The translations under genes were made by a program, and so were the position numbers. The notes under the pieces are model-generated. The model ran no database searches. It was given only the letters and a program-made list of their open reading frames with translations, and was not told where the DNA came from. From positions 1-5,434 of the forward strand of contig CAIYNH010000753.1 in the NCBI GenBank assembly GCA_903927495.1: a stretch of DNA of 5,434 bases. The letters are read 5' to 3'. Below are positions 1 through 4,937 of this stretch, piece by piece. Origin of the DNA: an uncultured beta proteobacterium. Its GTDB lineage: Bacteria; Pseudomonadota; Gammaproteobacteria; Burkholderiales; Burkholderiaceae_C. Each line of letters starts with the position of its first letter. The first letter of the stretch is position 1.

Positions 1-39
1 CAAGCTGGCCCGTGAAACGGTCTTGCAAAGCTTCGTCAA
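1..39 (-). CDS. Possible start of a gene overlapping the COX2-like stub (partial)
   Basis: A TTG codon at 39-37 shares the TTGA tetranucleotide with the TGA stop (38-36) of the upstream subunit II-like gene. This NTGA overlap is typical of translationally coupled genes. The frame stays open for 13 codons to the window edge, reading roughly MTKLCKTVSRASL, with mostly G or C at third positions. Too little is visible to assign a family. By position it could be an oxidase subunit I or another oxidase-operon gene, but that is inference only. There is no strong Shine-Dalgarno sequence, and a second frame is also open here, so the start and even the existence of the gene are uncertain. Confidence 0.3.
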   Translation of the reverse strand, partial: MTKLCKTVSRASL

Positions 40-263
40 GCCGTCCAGAATAGGCGTGCCGTGGGCCACACCAAGAGCAACACAATCACACAAGGCACGA
101 TGGTCCAAGCGATCTCGACGGCCAGCGAACTATGAAAGTTGCCACGCTCTGGTGATCCACCTCGGTGATGGCGCCAGGCTGCCAGGAATAGGAAAAAAAA
201 GGACGCTGCAAAAATAAGCAAGCATGCCAGCATCAATGCCCAACGGAAACCAAATTCATCCAT
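36..263 (-). CDS. Cytochrome c oxidase subunit II-like membrane hairpin protein without CuA domain
   Basis: This 75-residue protein matches the N-terminal transmembrane hairpin of haem-copper oxidase subunit II. Helix 1 spans about residues 9-30. A basic, polar loop follows (RHHRGGSPERGNFHSS), then helix 2 at about 48-67, which carries the family hallmark VEIAWTIVPCVIV with its E-x-x-W-T-x-x-P pattern. A normal subunit II continues for over 150 residues into a periplasmic cupredoxin domain with the CuA ligands. Here a TGA stop follows directly after helix 2, and none of the three minus-strand frames from there to the window edge resembles that domain. The ATG at 263-261 has an AAAAGG ribosome-binding-like sequence about 8-12 nt upstream. 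It is divergent from the c4-type cytochrome gene. It may be a genuinely short subunit of an alternative oxidase or nitric-oxide-reductase-like complex, or a gene truncated by mutation. The intact start and the TTGA overlap with a possible next frame favour a real short gene. Confidence 0.72.
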   Translation of the reverse strand: MDEFGFRWALMLACLLIFAASFFFLFLAAWRHHRGGSPERGNFHSSLAVEIAWTIVPCVIVLLLVWPTARLFWTA

Positions 264-349
264 GCTTACTGCCTTTTAACCTTGCACCCATGCGCAAAGT
301 CGCAGCACTGCCGCGCAGCAAATACGGTGCACATTTTTCATTCATCAAA

Positions 350-355
350 ATTTTA
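350..355 (-). promoter_or_regulatory. Candidate -10 hexamer for the COX2-like gene
   Basis: On the minus strand TAAAAT (355-350) matches the sigma-70 -10 consensus at five of six positions. It lies about 87 nt upstream of the ATG of the subunit II-like gene. The best -35 candidate at 16-nt spacing is a poor TTATGA. The AT-rich composition of this non-coding stretch makes a chance match quite possible. Confidence 0.25.
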
Positions 356-379
356 CAGTGTGAATTTGCCGTCATAAGG

Positions 380-397
380 GGCGGGGAAACCCCCACC
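380..397 (-). repeat. GC-rich inverted repeat in the divergent intergenic region
   Basis: Seven-base arms (380-386 and 391-397) flank a 4-nt loop. Read on the minus strand the stem is GGTGGGG / CCCCGCC with one G-T wobble; on the plus strand the same position is a C-A mismatch. It has no adjoining T-run, so it does not look like an intrinsic terminator. It could be a protein-binding site or a leader hairpin of a minus-strand transcript. No function can be assigned. Confidence 0.35.
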
Positions 398-433
398 GGG
401 TTTACGTGAAGTCTGGAGCGTTTGCGGCTTTCT

Positions 434-439
434 TATAAT
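434..439 (+). promoter_or_regulatory. Candidate -10 (TATAAT) for the c4-type cytochrome gene
   Basis: A perfect TATAAT lies 51 bases before the cytochrome start codon. No convincing -35 hexamer sits 16-18 nt upstream (sequence there is GTCTGG-like), so as a promoter it would probably need an activator or be weak. Transcription from it would start near 446, inside the FNR-type box at 443-456, which would make that box an operator for repression. Confidence 0.35.
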
Positions 440-442
440 TGT

Positions 443-456
443 TTGACATTTATCAA
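443..456 (+). promoter_or_regulatory. FNR/CRP-family box (TTGAC-N4-ATCAA)
   Basis: TTGACATTTATCAA matches the FNR/ANR consensus TTGAT-N4-ATCAA at nine of ten fixed positions. It lies between two divergent respiratory genes, where an oxygen-sensing regulator would make sense. Its centre (449.5) is 41.5 bases from the A of the cytochrome ATG at 491. The class II activation spacing would therefore require transcription to start at the start codon itself (a leaderless mRNA). Alternatively, with the TATAAT at 434-439, the box covers the start site and would repress. The match is seen directly; the regulator and the direction of control are inferred. Confidence 0.55.
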
Positions 457-490
457 ATCGCCTGCTGCCTTTTACGAATTGCTTCGCACT

Positions 491-1147
491 ATGAACAAAT
501 TTTTATCGACTGTATGGTTGCTGCTTGTCACTTCTTCCTCGTTGACTGCTTTTGCGCAAGATGTCCAAGGCAATGCACTGGCAGGTGCAAAAAAAAATGC
601 GCTTTGCATCGGCTGCCATGGTATCAAGGGTTATCACATTGGTTTTCCTGAGGTTTATCAGATACCCAAAATTTCAGGGCAGAGTGCTGGCTACCTCAGT
701 GCCGCACTGCATGCCTACAAGGTAGGCGAGCGCAAACACCCGTCGATGCGCACCATGGCCGCTGGCCTGAGTGATCAGGATATCGCCGATTTAGCCGCTT
801 ACTTCGAGTCCAATGGTGTCGCGGCCACAATTCCCGCCACCGCTGCAGTGGGGTCAGCAAAGGCTAGCGAACTGGTGACTAAAGGTGCTTGCACAACCTG
901 CCATGGACCAAATTTAAGCCAACCCATTGCGCCAATTTATCCGAAGATTGCCGGCCAACATGGCGACTATGTGTACGCCGCCTTGCGCTCCTACAAAACC
1001 AATGACAAACCCCTGATTGGTCGCGCCCACCCCATCATGGGTGGCGTGACCCAACAATTTTCAAATGCCGAATTGAAAGTGTTGGCCGATTACGTGGGCA
1101 GTCTGCCCAGCGAGTTGCAAACAGTTCAACGTGCGCGCATCAAGTGA
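491..1147 (+). CDS. Dihaem c4-type periplasmic cytochrome c
   Basis: This 218-residue precursor has a Sec signal peptide, with a hydrophobic stretch at about 4-20 and likely cleavage after AFA at 20-22. Two homologous cytochrome c domains follow. Domain 1 has the haem motif CIGCH at 39-43 and a probable axial Met at 86 or 89 in SMRTMAAGLSD. Domain 2 has CTTCH at 134-138 and a probable axial Met at 183 in HPIMGGV. The repeated K-I-[SA]-G-Q-x-x-x-Y pattern (60-68 and 152-160) and paired C-terminal helices (DIADLAAYF, ELKVLADYV) are typical of cytochrome c4/c553 proteins. These shuttle electrons in the periplasm, often from the bc1 complex to terminal oxidases. The ATG at 491 was chosen because it begins the signal peptide; an in-frame TTG at 422 would add 23 residues ahead of it. 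No clear Shine-Dalgarno precedes the ATG. The divergent oxidase-like gene suggests a partner oxidase, which is inference. Confidence 0.88.
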   Translation: MNKFLSTVWLLLVTSSSLTAFAQDVQGNALAGAKKNALCIGCHGIKGYHIGFPEVYQIPKISGQSAGYLSAALHAYKVGERKHPSMRTMAAGLSDQDIADLAAYFESNGVAATIPATAAVGSAKASELVTKGACTTCHGPNLSQPIAPIYPKIAGQHGDYVYAALRSYKTNDKPLIGRAHPIMGGVTQQFSNAELKVLADYVGSLPSELQTVQRARIK

Positions 1148-1163
1148 ATTAACAGTACCCCAA

Positions 1164-1203
1164 GCCCACAGTCCTTGGCCGAAACTTTCGGAAAATAGTG
1201 GGC
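1164..1203. repeat. Nested inverted repeats between convergent genes (possible weak terminator)
   Basis: An outer stem GCCCAC (1164-1169) / GTGGGC (1198-1203) encloses a 13-base near-perfect palindrome CCGAAACTTTCGG (1179-1191). It lies just beyond the cytochrome stop codon, where a terminator is expected. No U-tract follows on either strand, so classical Rho-independent termination is not well supported. Confidence 0.35.
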
Positions 1204-1230
1204 CTTAAAAGTCAGGTTGAGCGGTCACAT

Positions 1231-1266
1231 TTGATACTTAATAGCTATATAAATGCTAGCTATCAA
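1231..1266. repeat. AATAGCTA-type intergenic palindromic element, copy 1
   Basis: This AT-rich element is bounded by TTGATA (1231-1236) and TATCAA (1261-1266). It contains a 7-bp inverted repeat ATAGCTA (1241-1247) / TAGCTAT (1257-1263) around a 9-nt loop. It lies 34 bases beyond the ubiD stop codon. I associate AATAGCT-type dispersed intergenic elements with Comamonadaceae genomes from memory, so membership of a repeat family is inference. The 9-mer TAATAGCTA (1239-1247) occurs in inverted orientation at 4899-4907. Confidence 0.45.
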
Positions 1267-1300
1267 TGTACGCTGTGTAATCGCTAAAGGCCAATTTAAC

Positions 1301-2785
1301 TTACAAACCCAGGGTCTGCCAAAGCTGCTCCACCTTGGCTGTCACCTCGGGGCTCATGCTCAAAGGCTTGCCCCATTCGCGGCTGGTCTCGCCGGGCCAC
1401 TTGTTGGTGGCGTCCAGCCCCATTTTGCTGCCCAGGCCGCTCACGGGCGAGGCAAAGTCCAGGTAATCAATCGGTGTGCTGTCGGCCAACAGGGTGTCGC
1501 GTGTGGGGTCGACCCGGGTGGTGATGGCCCAGATCACGTCTTTCCAGTCGCGGATGTTGATGTCGTCATCCACCACAACAATGAACTTGGTGTACATGAA
1601 CTGGCGCAAAAAGCTCCAGATGCCAAACATCACGCGCCGGGCGTGGCCGGGGTAAGCCTTTTTGATCTGCACCACCGCCAGCCGGTAGCTGCAGCCTTCA
1701 GGTGGCAAATAAAAGTCAGTGATCTCGGGGTATTGGCGCTGCAACAGCGGCACAAACAGCTCGTTCAGGGCCAGCGCCAGCATGGCCGGTTCATCGGGCG
1801 GCTTGCCGGTGTAGGTGGAGTGGTAGATCGGATCTGCGCGCTGGGTAATACGGTCGATGGTGAAGACCGGGAACCAATCCTGCTCGTTGTAGTACCCGGT
1901 ATGGTCGCCATAGGGGCCTTCGAGTGCGTGCTCAAAGCCACTTTTGTGCGTGGCATCCGGGTAGATGTGGCCTTCAAGCACGATTTCAGCAAAGGCGGGC
2001 ACGCGCAATTCGCTGCCGATGGCCTTCACCAGCTCGGTGCGGCTGCCACGCAGCAGGCCGGCGAATTGGTATTCACTCAAAGAGTCGGGCACCGGGGTGA
2101 CCGCACCCAGAATCGTTGCCGGGTCTGCCCCCAATGCAACACAAACCGGGTACGCACGGCCTGGGTGAAGCGCAGCGTGCTCTCTAAAGTCTAGCGCGCC
2201 ACCGCGTTGTGCCAGCCAGCGCATGATGACTTTGTTGCGTGATAAGACCTGCTGGCGGTAAATGCCCAGGTTTTGCCGGGCCTTGTGCGGGCCTTGGGTA
2301 ATCACCAAACCCCAGGTGATGAGCGGTGCTACATCGCCGGGCCAGCAGTGCTGAATGGGCAGGCGAGCCAAATCGACATCAGCACCTTCCCATACGATGT
2401 CCTGACACGGCGCGCTGCCCAATTCTTTGGGGGCCATAGCCCACAGAGTTTTGACCAGGCTGCCCATGCCGATGAGTTCTTTGAAACCTTTGGGCGCTTC
2501 GGGTTCTTTGAGGGTGGCCAGCACATGACCAAACTGGCGCAACTCGCTGGGGTCATTCACGCCCATGCCCAGCGCCACCCGGCGGGTGCTGCCAAACAGG
2601 TTGCCAAGCACCGGTGTGCTGTGGCCGGTGGGGTTCTCAAACAACAAGGCGGGGCCACCAGCGCGCAAGGTGCGGTCGCACAGTGCGGTCATTTCAAGAT
2701 GCGGGGAGACCTCAGCCCGCACCCGCTTGAGTTCGCCCAATTGTTCAAGTTGGGCAATGAAGTCCCGGAGGTCGCGGTAGGCCAT
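1301..2785 (-). CDS. ubiD: UbiD, prFMN-dependent polyprenyl-hydroxybenzoate decarboxylase
   Basis: This protein decarboxylates 3-polyprenyl-4-hydroxybenzoate to the 2-polyprenylphenol in ubiquinone synthesis, using prenylated FMN made by UbiX. At 494 residues it is near the 497 of E. coli UbiD and resembles it end to end. Landmarks are the N-terminal [19 protein letters not shown], the cofactor-binding NLGIYRQQ (172-179, with N172 and R177), [14 protein letters not shown] (221-234), the acidic active-site segment [10 protein letters not shown] (267-276), [13 protein letters not shown] (289-301), and a C-terminal [22 protein letters not shown]. The loop before EGPYGD is about seven residues longer than my recollection of the E. 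coli protein. The ATG follows the ubiX stop after 6 nt and has no Shine-Dalgarno, so translation probably depends on coupling. It is the last gene of the ubi cluster. UbiD-family enzymes also act on other aromatic acids, but the neighbours and whole-length resemblance favour ubiquinone synthesis. Confidence 0.96.
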   Translation of the reverse strand: MAYRDLRDFIAQLEQLGELKRVRAEVSPHLEMTALCDRTLRAGGPALLFENPTGHSTPVLGNLFGSTRRVALGMGVNDPSELRQFGHVLATLKEPEAPKGFKELIGMGSLVKTLWAMAPKELGSAPCQDIVWEGADVDLARLPIQHCWPGDVAPLITWGLVITQGPHKARQNLGIYRQQVLSRNKVIMRWLAQRGGALDFREHAALHPGRAYPVCVALGADPATILGAVTPVPDSLSEYQFAGLLRGSRTELVKAIGSELRVPAFAEIVLEGHIYPDATHKSGFEHALEGPYGDHTGYYNEQDWFPVFTIDRITQRADPIYHSTYTGKPPDEPAMLALALNELFVPLLQRQYPEITDFYLPPEGCSYRLAVVQIKKAYPGHARRVMFGIWSFLRQFMYTKFIVVVDDDINIRDWKDVIWAITTRVDPTRDTLLADSTPIDYLDFASPVSGLGSKMGLDATNKWPGETSREWGKPLSMSPEVTAKVEQLWQTLGL

Positions 2786-2791
2786 TTTTTG

Positions 2792-3406
2792 CTATATTTT
2801 TGTGCTCAGTCCAGCCCAGCGCTGAGCGTGTTCCTGTGGCAAACCGAGCAGATCGACCACCCGACTTACGCTGTGATCGACCATTTCGAGCAAAGTTTGT
2901 GGACGATGATAAAACCCCGGCACCGGCGGGAAGATGATGCCGCCCATCTCGGTCACACTGGTCATATTGCGCAAATGCGCCAGATTCAAGGGGGTTTCGC
3001 GCACCATCAAAATCAGCCGACGGCGCTCTTTCAGCATCACGTCGGCGGTACGGGTGATCAGGTTATCAGACAAACCGTGTGCGACAGCGCCAAGGGTGCG
3101 CATGGAGCAGGGCGCGATGACCATGCCGTCGCACTGGAACGAACCACTGGCAATGGCTGCGCCAACAACGTGCACCGGGTACACCACATCGGCCAGCGCC
3201 AAGACATCTGCCCGGCTGTCATCGAGTTCCTGTGCCACATTGAGCCAACCGGCCTCGGACACGATTAAATGGGTTTTTACGCAGCCGATGTTACGCAACA
3301 GGGTCAACAGGCGCACACCGTACACAGCACCACTGGCCCCGGAAATGGCCACCACCACATGCTTGAGTGGTGCCGACGGGGTTGCCAGCATGGACCCGTT
3401 TGTCAT
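2792..3406 (-). CDS. ubiX: UbiX, flavin prenyltransferase
   Basis: UbiX joins a dimethylallyl unit to reduced FMN, giving the prenylated flavin that UbiD needs; it is a soluble flavoprotein. The 204-residue protein shows the family motifs: HVVVAISGASGAVYGVRLL (16-34, with the flavin-phosphate S25), ASGSF (86-90), MVIAPCSMRTLGAV (95-108), LITRTADVMLKERR (116-129), VRETPLNLAHLRNM (135-148) and PPVPGFYHRPQ (160-170). Residues matching the known active site of P. aeruginosa UbiX by motif are E60, R119, K126, R136, E137 and Y166. It is about 15 residues longer than E. coli UbiX, mostly at the N terminus. An internal ATG at codon 6 (3391) could be the true start. The upstream ATG lies 6 nt after the ubiT stop, and neither start has a convincing Shine-Dalgarno. 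Pairing with ubiD fixes its role as the cofactor supplier. Confidence 0.95.
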   Translation of the reverse strand: MTNGSMLATPSAPLKHVVVAISGASGAVYGVRLLTLLRNIGCVKTHLIVSEAGWLNVAQELDDSRADVLALADVVYPVHVVGAAIASGSFQCDGMVIAPCSMRTLGAVAHGLSDNLITRTADVMLKERRRLILMVRETPLNLAHLRNMTSVTEMGGIIFPPVPGFYHRPQTLLEMVDHSVSRVVDLLGLPQEHAQRWAGLSTKI

Positions 3407-3412
3407 GCTGGT

Positions 3413-3907
3413 TTAGCGGGGTTTCAAGTTGACCAAACGTGCCTTGAAGTGCTCCCGCGCCTGTGCCAATACGTGCGCAGGTTTGAATCGCTCGACGTTG
3501 AGCACAGGCAGTTCGATGGCATCGATAGTGTTCTTGACCAGCAAGCCCAGCTCGGTGTCGCCTTCCATGGCCAGGCGGCGGTTGAAGAAGAGCGTGTCGG
3601 GGTCTTCCTGACGCCGCGCCAGTTGCACAAAATCATGTGCGCTGGCGCTGATGGTGAGGTCAGCCGGACCCAGGTTTTTACAAGCTGCAAAGCGGCCATT
3701 GCGCCACTCAAAATCAAACGCCCACTGGGCATCGGTCACACGCAGGCGCAATTTTTTGCCACTCAGCATGTGCGTAACGTCTGGTGCCAATTGCTTGGCC
3801 AGGGCCAGGTTTAACCCGGTGACAAACATCAGCGATCCGGGGTAGGCTGGCAGGCGTCCCAGAAGTTGCCCGATCGGGGCGGGAATCGATAATGGACTGG
3901 CGCTCAT
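3413..3907 (-). CDS. ubiT: UbiT, SCP2-domain accessory factor of O2-independent ubiquinone synthesis
   Basis: UbiT (YhbT in E. coli) is an SCP2-type lipid-binding protein needed, with UbiU and UbiV, for making ubiquinone without oxygen. It is thought to bind hydrophobic ubiquinone intermediates, like its aerobic relative UbiJ. The 164-residue protein has the SCP2 fold pattern, with strands around LRLRVTDAQWAFDFEW and ADLTISAS (83-90). The diagnostic block LARRQEDPDTLFFNRRLAMEGDTELGL (96-122), followed by VKNTIDAIEL (124-133), is nearly identical to E. coli UbiT as I recall it. No signal peptide or transmembrane helix is evident. The ATG at 3907 is preceded by TAAGGA about 10 nt upstream, a reasonable Shine-Dalgarno, and lies 36 nt after the ubiV stop. 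It sits directly between ubiV and ubiX. The conserved block and the flanking ubiV/ubiU distinguish it from UbiJ. Confidence 0.92.
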   Translation of the reverse strand: MSASPLSIPAPIGQLLGRLPAYPGSLMFVTGLNLALAKQLAPDVTHMLSGKKLRLRVTDAQWAFDFEWRNGRFAACKNLGPADLTISASAHDFVQLARRQEDPDTLFFNRRLAMEGDTELGLLVKNTIDAIELPVLNVERFKPAHVLAQAREHFKARLVNLKPR

Positions 3908-3943
3908 GGTGATGAAGTCCTTAGGTTGAAGTGGTGTTGAAGT

Positions 3944-4843
3944 CTATTTTGGCAGGATGGCAATTTGCTCCAGCCCTGGTTTGCCATACCAATAGCCGTT
4001 GCAGGCTTTCTCGGGCATCAGACCGGTCATTTCAGTGCTGGCATCTACTACTGAAATTTGTCCGGCTGCGACTCCATGAAACAGCGAAATGACACGCAGG
4101 GTGTTTTGTGACTGTGGACTGATGCGTGCCACATCGACCCCCATCTCCCGCATGGCGGGCAATTCTGACAACAGGTTGTGCACGCGGGCAGATTGGGTTT
4201 GAATGCCATTGAGTACCAGGAACTCTTCACTCTCCTGGGTGCGCATCAGCAAGCCGTCCGGGTAGTCGATGCAACTGAACTGGCAATCGTCTTTGGGCAA
4301 GTTGCGATGACGCGCGGTGAAGCAGCGCGCCGAAAACGCCAATGGCATACGGCCATAGACAAAGACCTCGGTTTGCAGACCCTGGGGGCATCCGGCCAGC
4401 ATCAGGGCCAGGTCATCACAGGCCATTTCCAGCGGCATGACCCAGCGGCGCAGCCCCAGTGGGGCCATCCATTGCAGCGTGGGCAGGTTATAAATATTCA
4501 GGTGAGGCCCAGCAACAAATGCCACTTTGCCCTCCAGGCAATGCACCGCGCCCATGTCGTTGGCTTCAACCATGAACTGGCCGTTGTCAGCGATCTTATG
4601 CAGCACGGTCACATCGGCTCCGGATTCGATCAGCACCTGTGTTGACAGTACGACCTCTTTGCCGGCATCGCGCAACACCGCAGCAATATCGAGCCAATCG
4701 CTCAGACGCACTTCGTGGCGGCGCGAACAGACGGCCTCACCCAGGTAAATGATGTCAGCCTCTGACTTGGCGACGGCCTCATAAAAAGCCAACACCTCGT
4801 CGCGGCGCCAGTAGTACTGCAGTGGGCCTAAAGAGAGTTTCAC
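3944..4843 (-). CDS. ubiV: UbiV, U32-family 4Fe-4S protein of O2-independent ubiquinone hydroxylation
   Basis: UbiV pairs with UbiU to form a heterodimer required for oxygen-independent ring hydroxylation in ubiquinone synthesis. It belongs to the peptidase U32 family by sequence but is not expected to be a protease. From the GTG at 4843 it is 299 residues (E. coli: 292) and begins KLSLGPLQYYW, like E. coli KYSLGPVLWYW. The four 4Fe-4S cysteines are present: C39 in IIYLGEAVCS, then C174, C187 and C191 in FSARCFTARHRNLPKDDCQFSC. The spacings of 13 and 4 match E. coli C180/C193/C197, and C39 has the same number. Other markers are MVEANDMGAV (91-100), FVLNGIQT-like LVLNGIQTQS, RISPQ and CNGYWYGKPG near the C terminus. 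A GAAAGAAA stretch lies upstream of the GTG. The open frame extends back to a TTG at 4891, but those codons look like the intergenic repeat and were excluded. Confidence 0.94.
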   Translation of the reverse strand: MKLSLGPLQYYWRRDEVLAFYEAVAKSEADIIYLGEAVCSRRHEVRLSDWLDIAAVLRDAGKEVVLSTQVLIESGADVTVLHKIADNGQFMVEANDMGAVHCLEGKVAFVAGPHLNIYNLPTLQWMAPLGLRRWVMPLEMACDDLALMLAGCPQGLQTEVFVYGRMPLAFSARCFTARHRNLPKDDCQFSCIDYPDGLLMRTQESEEFLVLNGIQTQSARVHNLLSELPAMREMGVDVARISPQSQNTLRVISLFHGVAAGQISVVDASTEMTGLMPEKACNGYWYGKPGLEQIAILPK

Positions 4844-4879
4844 AGATTTCTTTCGATAGCAAGAAATAGGGTCTGAACA

Positions 4880-4925
4880 CCTATGTAACAAGCGTAAGTA
4901 GCTATTAGTAATGTAGCACTATTAG
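4880..4925. repeat. AATAGCTA-type intergenic element, copy 2 (inside the ubi cluster)
   Basis: Within the 94-bp gap between ubiU and ubiV, the minus strand reads AATAGTGCTAC, then AATAGCTAC, then TTACGCTTGTTACATA. The 9-mer TAGCTATTA at 4899-4907 is the reverse complement of TAATAGCTA in copy 1 (1239-1247), and the AT-rich setting is similar. It looks like a degenerate copy of a dispersed intergenic repeat, though the shared core is short enough that chance cannot be excluded. It sits where a promoter or processing signal for ubiV could lie; I see no good promoter or FNR box in it. Confidence 0.35.
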
Positions 4926-4937
4926 GGCTGGATGGTT

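Noticed and set aside
341..354. Second FNR-like box on the minus strand upstream of the COX2-like gene
   Set aside because: Only one half-site (TTGAT) is good; the second half matches two of five bases.
422..490. Upstream TTG start for the cytochrome, adding 23 residues
   Set aside because: The added residues precede a normal signal peptide beginning at the ATG (491) and cover the FNR-type box, so this stretch is more likely non-coding.
1253..2194. Long plus-strand open frame (313 codons) opposite ubiD
   Set aside because: It is antisense to the well-conserved ubiD, shows no recognisable family, and starts in the intergenic repeat. Long antisense frames are expected opposite high-GC3 genes.
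2273..3268. Plus-strand open frame (331 codons) spanning the ubiD-ubiX junction
   Set aside because: It is antisense to two strongly supported genes, has a low-information His/Gln/Gly-rich translation and no family resemblance.
3269..3814. Plus-strand open frame opposite the ubiX start and ubiT
   Set aside because: It is a shadow of ubiT and ubiX; no motif was recognised.
4178..4645. Plus-strand open frame opposite ubiV
   Set aside because: UbiV is conserved across this whole stretch, including cluster cysteines, so the opposite frame is a shadow.
4844..4891. Upstream TTG start for ubiV adding 16 residues
   Set aside because: The E. coli protein starts at the equivalent of KLSLGP, C39 numbering fits only the GTG at 4843, and the extra codons come from the repeat-like sequence.
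4844..4937. FNR box or sigma-70 promoter directly upstream of ubiV
   Set aside because: No TTGAT-N4-ATCAA-like pair was found. The best -35/-10 pair on the minus strand (TTGTTA and TATTTC at 17-nt spacing) matches only 4 of 6 and 3 of 6 positions.
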